64,000 nucleotides of DNA, taken from NCBI RefSeq assembly GCF_001286805.1, contig NZ_CXYV01000002.1, forward strand, positions 558,001 through 622,000, read 5' to 3'. Shown piece by piece: positions 25,644-34,652 of this stretch. The notes below the pieces were generated by a model, which was given only the letters and a program-made list of their open reading frames with translations, was not told the DNA's origin and ran no database searches. The DNA comes from Kallipyga gabonensis. Lineage in GTDB: Bacteria > Bacillota > Clostridia > Tissierellales > Peptoniphilaceae. A program made the position numbers and the translations under genes. The first letter of the stretch is position 1. Each line of letters opens with the position of its first letter.

Positions 25644-27839
25644 ATGGATCAGGATTTTTCAAAATGGTTGTTATCGCAGATCAAGGACCCTGACCTGGTC
25701 GACCGGATGAAGGCCCGGATGGCGGAGAAGGACCTGGCGGAGACCCGTGAGGCAGCCCCCTCCGATGAGGACATCCTCGAGGTATCCGGGGTCGTCGGGT
25801 CGGACATCCGGGCATCCGGAATGAAGGAGGGGGCCCGTCTCCAAGAGAGGGAGTCTAGGATGAGGCAAATCCGCCGGGGCCATGAATACCAGCCGGACGG
25901 TTTTTGGCTCAACCGCCTATATAGTGGGCCCCCCATGGATGAGGCCCGGGCCCGGTGGATTTTTCAGGACATGGGTCCGGAGCCGGATCCTTGGACTGAG
26001 AGCAATCGGTCGGAAGATGAGGAGAGGGAAGCCCGGATGGCCCGGGAGGGCGGCGAGGCCATGAGGACCTGGGCCGAGGGCCTCTATGAGCACCTGGCCA
26101 ACTTCGCCAATGGCCTGGCTTTCACCTGGTCACCCCGTTATGCCGGCCAGTCCGGGGAGGAGGAAGCCCGCTTCCAGGGGGTCTTTCTTTCCTCTGCCCT
26201 CCTACGTCGGCTGGCCACCTATGCCCGGGACCGGGTGGAGGCCCACTTCTCGCCCGACCGGGAGGAGGATCCTTCTTTGTCCCTCCCCAAGGACCTCCGG
26301 AGCCTCCAAGGGGCTTTTGGACGCCAAGGGGTGGAGGACCTGGTCCTCCTGGCGGATGCCCTGGTCGAGGAGATTCCTCCGGCCGGGCCCCGGGAGTACC
26401 TGGCCATGGGCTATACGGAGACCGGGATCCGGAAGACCTGGTGGGATCCGGAGGGAAGGATCCAGGCCCAGGGAAATTACAGCCCCCTCCAAATCCGGCG
26501 CTTTGACCATGAGCCCCTGAAAAAGACCTTCGTCTGGACAGCCCCGCCTCTGGCGGAGCGGATCCTGGCCCTCTATGACCGGGTCTGCGACGTCCTCCGG
26601 GAGGCCCTGGAAGACGACAGCATCCGCTGGCGGTCCCTGGCCATGAAGACCTACCTCTATAGCTCAGTGACGGGTAAGAAGGTGGACAATCCCAACAACT
26701 ACACCCTCCTCTCCAACATCTTCCGCCTGTCCGAGGACCGGGTCCGGGCTCTGATTCCCGGCCTCCCGGCCCTGGCCATTGGGGAAGATCTGCAGAACCT
26801 GGAGAGGCGTCTGCCCTTGACCGTCCGAAAGGCCGTCCTGGCCACTATCGAGACCTACCAACTCCCCCCCTTATCCGGGGAGGAGATGGCCGGGATGATC
26901 CACCTCTCTCGCTACGGGGTCAAGATGGCGGAGGTCTGGGGTCAAGAGGGGGAGGACCCCCTGGCCCGGAAGCGGGAGATCATCAACAAGCTGAGCCCGG
27001 AGGATGCCTTCACCCTCCTTCGGCGCTGGTCGACCGACGACGTCGACCTGGAAAGCCTCCGCCTGATCCTCATGGCGGTCAAGCGGGAAGGGGAGGGGAA
27101 GGAGCCCAGCCCTGCCCAGGCCAGGAAGAGGGCCCGGCTCATGGACCCCTCCTGGGAGGGGACCTATCTCAAGATGGTCCGGACTCTGTCTCGGGCCGAC
27201 CTGGCTCGTTCCAAGGAAGAGGGACCACCTCGCTCCACGGACCTCCAGAACCTCTATGACCGCCTCATGGAGGACCCGGGCCTGGCTCGGGAGCTAGTGC
27301 CGGAGGAAAAGGAGCGTCGTGCCGGCCTGGTCCACCAAGGGGCCTGGGCCGACCTTCTGATGGCCATCCTGTCCGGTTTCCGGACGCCCAAGGCCAGGAC
27401 CCTCACCCTCAATCGGTCAGCCATCCGGGCTTCCCGGGAGAAGCTGGCCGATACGGTGGACTTCCTGGGCCGCTTCCTCGATGAGGAAGATCAGGACGCT
27501 GAGGGCCCGCCGAAAGAGGAGGACCTTTCGGAGGCGGAAGAGGCGACAGAAGCCCCTCCCGCCCCCAAAGAAGCCTTCGGCCGCCCCTTGGATGCCCGGG
27601 CGGAGACCCTTCTGGAAGCCCTGGTGGAGAATGAGGACTTTGCCCTCCCCATGGATCGGGCCCAGGCCCTGGTAGGGGGACCGGATGAGCCCCTGGCTCC
27701 GGTTCTCGGCCGGATCAACGATGCATTTTATGACGATATTGGAGCCCAGCTGGTCGAAGTTGAGGGGGACCGGGTGGTCATGGACCCCTATGACGGCGAA
27801 TGGCTCCAGTCCCTGAGAAAGGAAGAAGCTCATGAGTAA
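25644..27839 (+). CDS. TerB-N/TerB-C domain-like protein of a putative defence operon
   Basis: A long soluble protein of about 731 residues (742 if the ATG at 25611 is used; GGAGAGGG stands before 25644). The body (residues 70-480) has the charged helical character of TerB-N proteins. After an acidic Glu/Pro-rich linker (about 620-655) the end (RAETLLEALVENEDFALPM...LGRINDAFYDDIGAQLVE) resembles TerB-C. TerB-N/C proteins occur beside P-loop ATPases and Lhr-like helicases in predicted stress and defence operons, exactly the set found here. No catalytic motif is evident. Its stop overlaps the next start by 8 bases. Family assignment is from pattern, not a search. Confidence 0.68.
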   Translation: MDQDFSKWLLSQIKDPDLVDRMKARMAEKDLAETREAAPSDEDILEVSGVVGSDIRASGMKEGARLQERESRMRQIRRGHEYQPDGFWLNRLYSGPPMDEARARWIFQDMGPEPDPWTESNRSEDEEREARMAREGGEAMRTWAEGLYEHLANFANGLAFTWSPRYAGQSGEEEARFQGVFLSSALLRRLATYARDRVEAHFSPDREEDPSLSLPKDLRSLQGAFGRQGVEDLVLLADALVEEIPPAGPREYLAMGYTETGIRKTWWDPEGRIQAQGNYSPLQIRRFDHEPLKKTFVWTAPPLAERILALYDRVCDVLREALEDDSIRWRSLAMKTYLYSSVTGKKVDNPNNYTLLSNIFRLSEDRVRALIPGLPALAIGEDLQNLERRLPLTVRKAVLATIETYQLPPLSGEEMAGMIHLSRYGVKMAEVWGQEGEDPLARKREIINKLSPEDAFTLLRRWSTDDVDLESLRLILMAVKREGEGKEPSPAQARKRARLMDPSWEGTYLKMVRTLSRADLARSKEEGPPRSTDLQNLYDRLMEDPGLARELVPEEKERRAGLVHQGAWADLLMAILSGFRTPKARTLTLNRSAIRASREKLADTVDFLGRFLDEEDQDAEGPPKEEDLSEAEEATEAPPAPKEAFGRPLDARAETLLEALVENEDFALPMDRAQALVGGPDEPLAPVLGRINDAFYDDIGAQLVEVEGDRVVMDPYDGEWLQSLRKEEAHE

Positions 27840-29115
27840 CCGACGCCCCATACGAAAACGAGAAGCCCAACAGATCATCCAGGCCCTGGAAGGGGGGATT
27901 GTCCCCCGGATGGGCCTCCGCCACCTCCTGGTGGGTCGCCAGGCCCAGGTCCGGGAAGTGGCTGACCGGCTGAGCCGGGTGGAGGAGGGGGGAAGTGACC
28001 TTATGATCTGGGTAGGGGATTTCGGGTCCGGCAAGTCCTTCATGCTGGGGGCCATCCAGCAACTGGCCCTCCAGAAGAATTTCGTGGCCTCGACTGTGGA
28101 CCTCTCTCCCTCCCGCCGCTTTCAGGCCAGTGACGGCAAGGGCCTGGCCCTTTACCAGGAAGTCATCCGGAGGCTCCAGTCCCGGACCTCAGGAGAGGGG
28201 AATGCCCTGGCCCATATCCTGGATGCCTGGATGGCAGGACTGGGGGAGGACTTCGAGGTCGTTCAGGAAAAAATCTTTGCCAGTGTGGAGGACTTCCAGA
28301 CGGGGGGCCTCCGCTATGAGCTGGGCCAGGCCCTGGTGGCCTATGCCTCGGGGATGATGGAGGGGAACCGGGATCGGAAGCTTCAGGCCCTCCGCTGGCT
28401 AGGGGGGCAGATCCCCACCAAAACCGAGGCCAAGCAGGTCCTGGGGATCAGCCAGATCATCCGGGACGACAACTGGACCCTCTTCCTGCAAAACCTGGCC
28501 GAGCTCTTCCGGGTCATGGGCTTTGCCGGCTTTGTGGTGAATTTCGATGAGCTGGTCAACCTTTACAAGCTCCCCCGGACCCAGTCCCGGGACCAGAACT
28601 ATGAGCGCATCCTCAACCTCTACAACGACCTCAAGTCGGGGGCGGTCCCCGGCCTCTATGTCAATTTGGCGGCCACCCGGAAGACCGTTTTCGATGGGCG
28701 CCGGGGAATGGCTTCCTATGGGGCGCTTAAGAGTCGGATCGGGACGGAGGACCCCGGCCTTCGGGACCTGGTGGACACCTCATCCACTCTCCAGATCCTC
28801 CACCCCCTGACTCCTGAGGAGATTTTCACCCTCCTGGAAAAGCTCCAGGACGTTTTCCTGACCCTCTATCCGGAGGGGCGAGCCCTGTCGGATGGGGAGA
28901 TCGCTCGCTATATGCAGGCCCAGCTTAACCGGCCGGGGGCGGATGAGTTCCTGACCCCCCGGGCTGTAATCAAGGACTTCCTCCTCCTTCTCCAACTGGC
29001 CCGCCAGAATCCGGAGGTCTCGGCAGGGGACATCCTGGCCAAGCAGTTCGGCCGGATGGGCCGGGTGGTCCGAGACCAGGACGACCATGATGATGACGTC
29101 ATTGAACTCCTTTGA
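27832..29115 (+). CDS. BrxD-like P-loop ATPase (DUF2791)
   Basis: A 427-residue ATPase. IVPRMGLRHLLVGRQAQV leads into Walker A GDFGSGKSFML, then FVASTVDLSPSRRF, and Walker B-like FVVNFDELVNLYKL, all as in BREX protein BrxD and relatives. The C-terminal third looks like an AAA-type lid followed by a winged-helix region (LTPEEIFTLLEKLQDVF...). BrxD is found in type 2 BREX together with the helicase BrxHI; here both are present without PglX, PglZ or a methylase. It overlaps its neighbours on both sides, so the three proteins are made together and probably act as one system. Confidence 0.85.
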   Translation: MSNRRPIRKREAQQIIQALEGGIVPRMGLRHLLVGRQAQVREVADRLSRVEEGGSDLMIWVGDFGSGKSFMLGAIQQLALQKNFVASTVDLSPSRRFQASDGKGLALYQEVIRRLQSRTSGEGNALAHILDAWMAGLGEDFEVVQEKIFASVEDFQTGGLRYELGQALVAYASGMMEGNRDRKLQALRWLGGQIPTKTEAKQVLGISQIIRDDNWTLFLQNLAELFRVMGFAGFVVNFDELVNLYKLPRTQSRDQNYERILNLYNDLKSGAVPGLYVNLAATRKTVFDGRRGMASYGALKSRIGTEDPGLRDLVDTSSTLQILHPLTPEEIFTLLEKLQDVFLTLYPEGRALSDGEIARYMQAQLNRPGADEFLTPRAVIKDFLLLLQLARQNPEVSAGDILAKQFGRMGRVVRDQDDHDDDVIELL

Positions 29116-31324
29116 CCGGCTGGATCCGGCCATCCGCCACTATATCTATGACCAGGGCTGGCAGGCCCTCCGCCCCATCCAGGAGACCGCCATCCGGATG
29201 GTCATGGAGACCGACCAGAACCTGGTCCTGGCTTCGCCCACCGCTTCGGGAAAGACGGAGGCGGCCTACCTCCCCGCCATCTCCACCATGGACTGGGGGG
29301 AGGGGTCAGTCCGGATCCTGACCCTTTCTCCCCTGATTGCCCTCATCAACGACCAGTTCAAGCGGATCTACGACCTCTGTCGCCACCTGGACATCCCGGT
29401 CGTGGCCTGGCATGGGGAAGCCTCATCGGCCAAAAAGAAGAAGATCCTGGAAAGGCCTGCCGGGATCGTCATCATGACCCCCGAATCTTTGGAAGCCATG
29501 TTGGACCTCCACCCCGAGCGAGCCGACCGGCTTTTCTCCGGCCTGGAATGGGTCCTGGTGGATGAGGTCCACAGCTTCCTGGGCACGGCCCGGGGGGGCC
29601 AGGTTCGCTCCCTCCTTGCCCGGCTCATGAACCGGATTCCGGCTCGACCCCGCTTCATCGGCATGTCGGCCACCCTGGCCCGGGACAACATTGGCGAGGT
29701 CAAGGCCTTTTTCCCCTCGGACCTCCCCACCCGGATCCTCATGGACAGCCGGCAAAGGGAAATTGAGTCGGATCTCTTTTTGTATCGGGAGGAGGAAGAC
29801 CTTGTCGGCGGGAGGGGTGGGGGATTCCATGAGGATGCCGGGAACCGCCTCCTGGACGGGGTCTTTGACTGCCTGAAAAAGGAGAACCTCCTCATCTTCC
29901 CCAATTCCCGGAAGAAGGTGGAGGAGACGGCCGACGGGCTCAAGCGGCGGGCTCGGAAGGAGGGGATGGATGTGGCCATCTTTGCCCACCATTCCTCGGT
30001 GGAAAAGGCCCTCCGGGAGGAGGTCGAAGCCTTCGTCAAGCAGCCCAACCGGCCCTTTGCCATCTGTGCCACCTCCACTCTGGAGCTGGGGATCGACATC
30101 GGGTCCGTGGATGCCGTGGCCCAGGTGGAAGCCCCTCCCTCGGCCATCTCCCTCTCTCAGCGTCTGGGCCGGTCGGGTCGTGGGGAGGTCTTCGACCCCA
30201 TCTCGGGCAAGATGAAGCCCCAGCCGGCCCGCCTCCACTTTTTCGCCAGCCGGGATGAGGCCTTCCTTCAGGGGGTGGCTGCCCTGGACATGGTCCGGGC
30301 CGGCGACCTGGATGGGACCGCCCCCCTGGCCAAACCCTATGACGTCCTGGCCCACCAGGTCCTAGCCCTCATTTTAGAACGGTCGGGGATGACCTTGTCC
30401 GAGATTTTCGCCCTGCCCGACCGGATCCCGGCCCTCTCCTTTGCCAGCCGGGCTGACCTGGAGGACCTCCTGGACTTTTTCCTGGACCGGGACTACATTG
30501 AGATCCTCCCGGGCGATGAGGAAGAGGGCATCATCGGCCTGGCCGGGGAAAAAATTGTCGGCAGCCGGGACTTCTATGCCCTCTTTCAGGCGGAAAATGA
30601 CTACGAAGTGGTCCATGGCAAGGACCGGGTGGGCCACCTCCCCCTCACGCCTGACCTCCAAGTCGGCTCCCGCTTCCTCCTGACGGCCCGGGTCTGGGAG
30701 GTGACCGAAATCCTGGACCGGACCCGGAAGATCCTGGTCAAGCCCGCATCCCAAGGCAAGGGCCCGACCTTCGGCGGCCAGGGGATGGAGGTTTCCGGCC
30801 GCCTCCGCCGGCGGATGGTCCAAATCCTCCGTAATCCCCCCGAAGACATCCTATCCCGGCCCGATTTTCACGAGGCCTTCAGTCGCATGGCCGAGAAATA
30901 CCCCGATCCCACCTACATCCAAGCCCACGAGACCGGAGAAGGCGGGGTCAAGCTGGCCCTCTTTATTGGAACCGCCATGGAAAGGACTCTCTATCTCCAC
31001 CTCCTGGCCATGGTCCCGGAGTCACCCAACGGCATCCTTTGGAATGCCGGCCAGGGGACCATGGAGGGCCCCGCCCTGGGCCAGGCCCTCTCCCTCCTTC
31101 GCCGGAACCTCATGGACCAGGGGACCCTGGACCGGACCGGAGTCCGTGACCTCCTGGAGGAAAATGAGCCCCTCCGCAACCGCCTCTTGACCGGCATCAA
31201 GTACGCCTTCCTCCTCCCCGTCCGCCTCCAGGTCGACTTTATCCTGGACAACCTCTGCGAGGACGGCCTGGAAGACCTCCTTGTGGACTTCTGGGAGGAG
31301 AGTGGCCCTGGGAGTCTTTGGTAG
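29087..31324 (+). CDS. Lhr/BrxHI-like superfamily 2 DEAD/DEAH-box helicase
   Basis: A 745-residue helicase. Motif I ASPTASGKTEAA, Ia SPLIALINDQF, II LVDEVHSFLG (DEVH box), III GMSATLA, then helicase C with CATSTLELGIDIGSVDAV and SQRLGRSGR. The remaining 350 residues form the Lhr-type C-terminal extension. It starts at any of three consecutive ATG codons (29087, 29090, 29093) inside the end of the ATPase gene. Last gene of the operon; it is followed directly by array B and no T-rich terminator is seen. Related proteins serve in BREX type 2 and in DNA repair. Confidence 0.9.
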   Translation: MMMTSLNSFDRLDPAIRHYIYDQGWQALRPIQETAIRMVMETDQNLVLASPTASGKTEAAYLPAISTMDWGEGSVRILTLSPLIALINDQFKRIYDLCRHLDIPVVAWHGEASSAKKKKILERPAGIVIMTPESLEAMLDLHPERADRLFSGLEWVLVDEVHSFLGTARGGQVRSLLARLMNRIPARPRFIGMSATLARDNIGEVKAFFPSDLPTRILMDSRQREIESDLFLYREEEDLVGGRGGGFHEDAGNRLLDGVFDCLKKENLLIFPNSRKKVEETADGLKRRARKEGMDVAIFAHHSSVEKALREEVEAFVKQPNRPFAICATSTLELGIDIGSVDAVAQVEAPPSAISLSQRLGRSGRGEVFDPISGKMKPQPARLHFFASRDEAFLQGVAALDMVRAGDLDGTAPLAKPYDVLAHQVLALILERSGMTLSEIFALPDRIPALSFASRADLEDLLDFFLDRDYIEILPGDEEEGIIGLAGEKIVGSRDFYALFQAENDYEVVHGKDRVGHLPLTPDLQVGSRFLLTARVWEVTEILDRTRKILVKPASQGKGPTFGGQGMEVSGRLRRRMVQILRNPPEDILSRPDFHEAFSRMAEKYPDPTYIQAHETGEGGVKLALFIGTAMERTLYLHLLAMVPESPNGILWNAGQGTMEGPALGQALSLLRRNLMDQGTLDRTGVRDLLEENEPLRNRLLTGIKYAFLLPVRLQVDFILDNLCEDGLEDLLVDFWEESGPGSLW

Positions 31325-31359
31325 GGAGTGGCCAGGGCAGCCTTGCGCTGGCTGGGCTC

Positions 31360-31628
31360 CATACCCCTCCAAATGTCGATAATGGCGGGATGAGGGGTAT
31401 CCCCATGCCCCTCCAAATGGCGAAAATGTCGGGAAGGAGGGGTATCCCCATGCCCCTCCAAATGACGAAAACAGCGGGAAGGAGGGGTATCCTCATGCCC
31501 CTCCAAATGGTGAAAATAGCGGGAGGGAGGGGTATCTCCATACCCCTCCAAATGTCGAGAACGGCGGGAAGGAGGGGAAACCTCATACCCCTCCAAATGG
31601 TGAAAACGGTGGGAAGGGCGGTATCCCG
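31360..31628. repeat. intergenic hairpin array B (six 45-bp units)
   Basis: Units start at about 31362, 31407, 31452, 31497, 31542 and 31587 with an exact 45-bp step. Each is CCCCTCC, core AAATGGCGAAAATGTCGGGAA (variable), GGAGGGG, then TATCCCCATG as linker. The two arms are fully complementary in most units. It fills the space between the helicase stop and the tyrS promoter. Confidence 0.9.
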
Positions 31629-31647
31629 GCCATCTGGTTCCGGGCTC

Positions 31648-31676
31648 TTGTCTTTTTGGCCTGCCTTTGCTACACT
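31648..31676 (+). promoter_or_regulatory. tyrS promoter
   Basis: TTGTCT (31648-31653), 17-bp spacer, TACACT (31671-31676). The predicted transcript starts near 31683, just upstream of the T-box structure. Confidence 0.7.
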
Positions 31677-31683
31677 AGTTTCA

Positions 31684-31830
31684 TCTTTAATGGAAGGCCG
31701 GCGATGAGCGTTCTTACAAAACGGGAGCGGGCCAGGGTGATGCCTTTATCCATCATGAGGCTTCGGCAAAGAAAGGTGGTACCGCGAATGCGCCCTTTCA
31801 GTGTCGGAGCATTTTTTATGAAGGGACAGG
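31684..31830 (+). promoter_or_regulatory. T-box leader (tyrosine), compact form
   Basis: The antiterminator signature is present: GAAAGGTGGTACCGCG (about 31773-31789) followed by GCGCCCTTTC, where AAAGG pairs with CCTTT. The upstream arm is unusually short. AAGGC (31694) pairs with GCCTT (31742), enclosing a small hairpin with a TAC (Tyr codon) in TTCTTACAAAAC, the candidate specifier. The stem I distal loops of ordinary T-boxes seem absent. CCCTTTCA can alternatively pair with TGAAGGG downstream. It precedes tyrS, which fits a UAC specifier. The 100 bases after it contain repeated CACCCCAAGG-like blocks. Confidence 0.75.
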
Positions 31831-31933
31831 CTCATGGCCCGGCGGCACCCCAAGGCACCCCAAGGGACCCCAGGCCACCCCAAGGCAGCCCCAGTCGGCC
31901 TATGGCACTAGTCACGTGATCGGAGGAGATAGT

Positions 31934-33178
31934 ATGGTGATGAAGTATGAGATGGAACATGATAATATCGTCGATGAACTGAAGGAAAGAGGATATTTTG
32001 ACAATACGACGGATGAGGAGGGGCTTCGAGATTACCTGTCCCAGCCGGGGAGGAAGTTTTACATCGGCTTTGATGCGACGGCGGATTCCCTGACCATCGG
32101 CCATTTCATCCAGATTATGGTCATGATGCGGATGCAGGCGCATGGGATGGTGCCGATTGCCCTGCTGGGCGGTGGGACGACCATGATCGGGGACCCCTCC
32201 GGGCGGTCGGATATGCGGACCCTCATGACCAAGGAAACCATCCAGCACAATGCGGATCGGTTTGCGGAACAAATGGGACGTTTTCTGGATTTTGAGGAAG
32301 GAAAAGGGATCATCCGCAACAACAAAGACTGGCTCCTCCAGCTCAACTACTTGGAATTTATGCGGGATGTAGGGGTTCATTTTAACGTCGGTGAGATGGT
32401 CAAAAAGGATGCCTACAAGAACCGCCTGGCGGAGGGGGGACTGACCTTCTTCGAGTTTTCCTATATGCTCCTCCAGTCCTACGACTTCCTGGTCCTCTTC
32501 CGGGAGGAAGGCTGCCGGCTCCAACTGGGTGGGTCGGACCAGTGGGCCAACATCATCGGCGGGGCCGACCTCATCCGCAAGGCGGAGAATGAGCAGGCCT
32601 TTGGGCTGACCTTCAAGCTCCTGACCACAGCGGACGGGGTCAAAATGGGCAAGTCCATGAAGGGGGCTGTATGGCTGGATGAGGAAAAAACCTCGGCCTA
32701 CGACCTCTTCCAGTACATGCGCAACGTCGATGACCGGGATGTGGAGAAATTCCTCCTCCAGCTGACCTTCCTCCCCACCGCCAAGTGCAAGGAGCTGGGA
32801 TCCTACCGGGATGAGCGAATCAACCAGTCCAAGGAAATCCTGGCTTATGAGGTAACCAAGCTGGTCCATGGTCAGGAAGCCGCCGACCGGGCCATGGAAA
32901 CCTCCCGAGCCCTCTTTTCCTCCGGCATGGATCATGAGGATATGCCCAGCCAGGAGATTGAGGTTGAAGGGGAGAGCCTGGGCCTCCTCAACCTCCTCAC
33001 CCAGGCCGGATTGACCAAATCCAATGGGGAAGCCCGTCGCCTGGTCCAGCAGGGAGGGATCACCATCGACGATGAGAAGGTGACCGATCCCGGGGTGGAG
33101 ATTGCCAAGGCCCGCCTCCAGGAAGGGATTACCGTCAAAAAGGGAAAGAAAATTTACCTCCGGGTGATCGCCCGCTAG
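31934..33178 (+). CDS. tyrS: tyrosyl-tRNA synthetase
   Basis: A 414-residue class I enzyme that charges tRNA-Tyr. It has YIGFDATADSLTIGHF (HIGH-type motif), GGGTTMIGDPSGRSDMR, LLQSYDFL, LGGSDQWANI and KMGKS (KMSKS-type), with an S4 RNA-binding domain at the C-terminus (LLTQAGLTKSNGEARRLVQQGGI). Overall layout is of the TyrRS type with a compact C-terminus. Start at 31934 follows GGAGGAG by 6 bases. Controlled by the T-box leader upstream, so expression should rise when uncharged tRNA-Tyr accumulates. Confidence 0.97.
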   Translation: MVMKYEMEHDNIVDELKERGYFDNTTDEEGLRDYLSQPGRKFYIGFDATADSLTIGHFIQIMVMMRMQAHGMVPIALLGGGTTMIGDPSGRSDMRTLMTKETIQHNADRFAEQMGRFLDFEEGKGIIRNNKDWLLQLNYLEFMRDVGVHFNVGEMVKKDAYKNRLAEGGLTFFEFSYMLLQSYDFLVLFREEGCRLQLGGSDQWANIIGGADLIRKAENEQAFGLTFKLLTTADGVKMGKSMKGAVWLDEEKTSAYDLFQYMRNVDDRDVEKFLLQLTFLPTAKCKELGSYRDERINQSKEILAYEVTKLVHGQEAADRAMETSRALFSSGMDHEDMPSQEIEVEGESLGLLNLLTQAGLTKSNGEARRLVQQGGITIDDEKVTDPGVEIAKARLQEGITVKKGKKIYLRVIAR

Positions 33179-33241
33179 TCGGGGGATTCATGGGCCGGCG
33201 GGCCCCGGCTCCGCCCCTATCCCCTATATATAAGGAAGGAA

Positions 33242-34486
33242 ATGGAGATCAGGATGGCAGACGCCGCACAAGATCGAAAGCTCAACATACAAAATATGGC
33301 CATGAACTTCCTCTTTTTCATGGCCTACTGTTCCGTGATTATGTTTGCGGCCCTCTATATGTCCGCCAAGGGCTTTGCCCCCCTGACCATCGGCCTTATG
33401 TTGGGTCTGGGCAACCTGATGGCAACCTTCCTCCAGGACCTCCTGGCTCGGTGGGCCGACCGACCCGATGGCCCTGCTCTCAAGAGTCTGGCTTTGGGTC
33501 AAATCTCTATCGCCTGCCTCACCATGGCCCCTCTCCTGGTGGTTAGCCTGCCTAAGGCCTACATTTTCTTCGCCTTTTTGGTTCAAACGACCATCCTCAT
33601 CTCCACCCAAACTACCCTATACACCATGACCATGACCTATGAGGAAATGGGCCACCGCCTTCACTTCTCCATGATCCGGGGCGTGGGGTCCATCGGCTTC
33701 GCCGTCACCTCCCTCTTTCTGGGCTTCCATGTCAAGACCGCCCCCATCGACCACATCCTCTGGGTGGAGGCCCTGGCCCTCCTGGCCACCGGTCTGGTCA
33801 TCCGGTCTCTTCCCGTCATCCCCAAGTCCGAAGGGAGGGGGGGCATGACGGACCCGGTGGAGGGTTTATCGGAAGCCGCAGAGGGCTTGCCGGAGAATTC
33901 CCCCTCCCTCCTCCGCCAATATCCCGTTTTTCTGGGTCTCCTGGTGGGCTTTTCCCTGCTTTTCGTCGGCCACACCGTCATCAACAACTACATGGCCTTC
34001 GTCATCAACCGAGTCCATGGCGATCCCGGACACCTGGGTATCGCCATGATGCTGGCCGCCCTATCCGAAATGCCGGCCATGATTTTCTACTCCAAGATCC
34101 GGGAGAAGAGGGGGGATGTCTTCTGGATTAAGGTGTCTGCTCTGGCCTTCACTATCAAGCACCTCATTTTGGCCCTGGCCGTCACCATGGCCATGGTCTT
34201 CTTTTCCCAGACCATCCAATTTTTCTCCTTCGGTCTCTTTACTCCGGCCCTGGCCTATTTCGCCGCCGGGACCGTCACCGTCCGGGAGAAGACCCGGGCT
34301 CAGGGGATCGGCATCGCTGTCCAGTCCATCGGCGGGGGCATGGGGGCTCTCTTCGGCGGGGCGGCCATCCAGTTCCTGGGGGTTTCCGCCACCCTCTATC
34401 TCATGGCGGCCCTATCCGGCCTGGGATGTGCTATTGTTTTTTCTGCCCTTCAAGGACAGAAAGCATCCGGATTTGAAAGCAAGTGA
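33242..34486 (+). CDS. MFS transporter
   Basis: A 414-residue permease with 12 predicted helices. It has a polar N-terminus, then FLFFMAYCSVIMFAALYMSAKGFAPLTIGLMLGLGNLMATFLQ, a pattern of the MFS_1-like / nucleoside and phenylpropionate-type transporters. A soluble loop of about 40 residues (near 195-225) joins the halves. Substrate unknown. The start could be 33242, where AAGGAAGG is very close, or the in-frame ATG at 33254. Together with tyrS it may form one transcript (63-bp gap), ended by the terminator after it. Confidence 0.85.
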   Translation: MEIRMADAAQDRKLNIQNMAMNFLFFMAYCSVIMFAALYMSAKGFAPLTIGLMLGLGNLMATFLQDLLARWADRPDGPALKSLALGQISIACLTMAPLLVVSLPKAYIFFAFLVQTTILISTQTTLYTMTMTYEEMGHRLHFSMIRGVGSIGFAVTSLFLGFHVKTAPIDHILWVEALALLATGLVIRSLPVIPKSEGRGGMTDPVEGLSEAAEGLPENSPSLLRQYPVFLGLLVGFSLLFVGHTVINNYMAFVINRVHGDPGHLGIAMMLAALSEMPAMIFYSKIREKRGDVFWIKVSALAFTIKHLILALAVTMAMVFFSQTIQFFSFGLFTPALAYFAAGTVTVREKTRAQGIGIAVQSIGGGMGALFGGAAIQFLGVSATLYLMAALSGLGCAIVFSALQGQKASGFESK

Positions 34487-34508
34487 ATATGCGGGGTTTC
34501 CTGCCATC

Positions 34509-34534
34509 AGGCCCGGTATTTTGCCGGGCTTTTT
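34509..34534 (+). terminator. terminator after the MFS transporter gene
   Basis: AGGCCCGG-TATTTTG-CCGGGCTTTTT: an 8-bp GC stem and T-run, 22 bases after the stop. Confidence 0.9.
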
Positions 34535-34559
34535 CCTGTTTTCATTTTGTAACTTTCTC

Positions 34560-34589
34560 TTGACCTTTTTGTAACTTTTCTGTTATCAT
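34560..34589 (+). promoter_or_regulatory. promoter of the Ala/Lys/Glu-rich surface protein gene
   Basis: TTGACC (34560-34565), 18-bp spacer, TATCAT (34584-34589), 63 bases before the ATG at 34653. Confidence 0.65.
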
Positions 34590-34652
34590 AGTTCGTAGAG
34601 AACATACAAAGGGGTCGGATTCTGTGACCTCCGGAAAACACGAGGAGTTGAA

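Noticed and set aside
25644-31324. Complete BREX system
   Set aside because: PglX, PglZ, BrxA/B/C and PglW are all absent; only BrxD- and BrxHI-like proteins are present.
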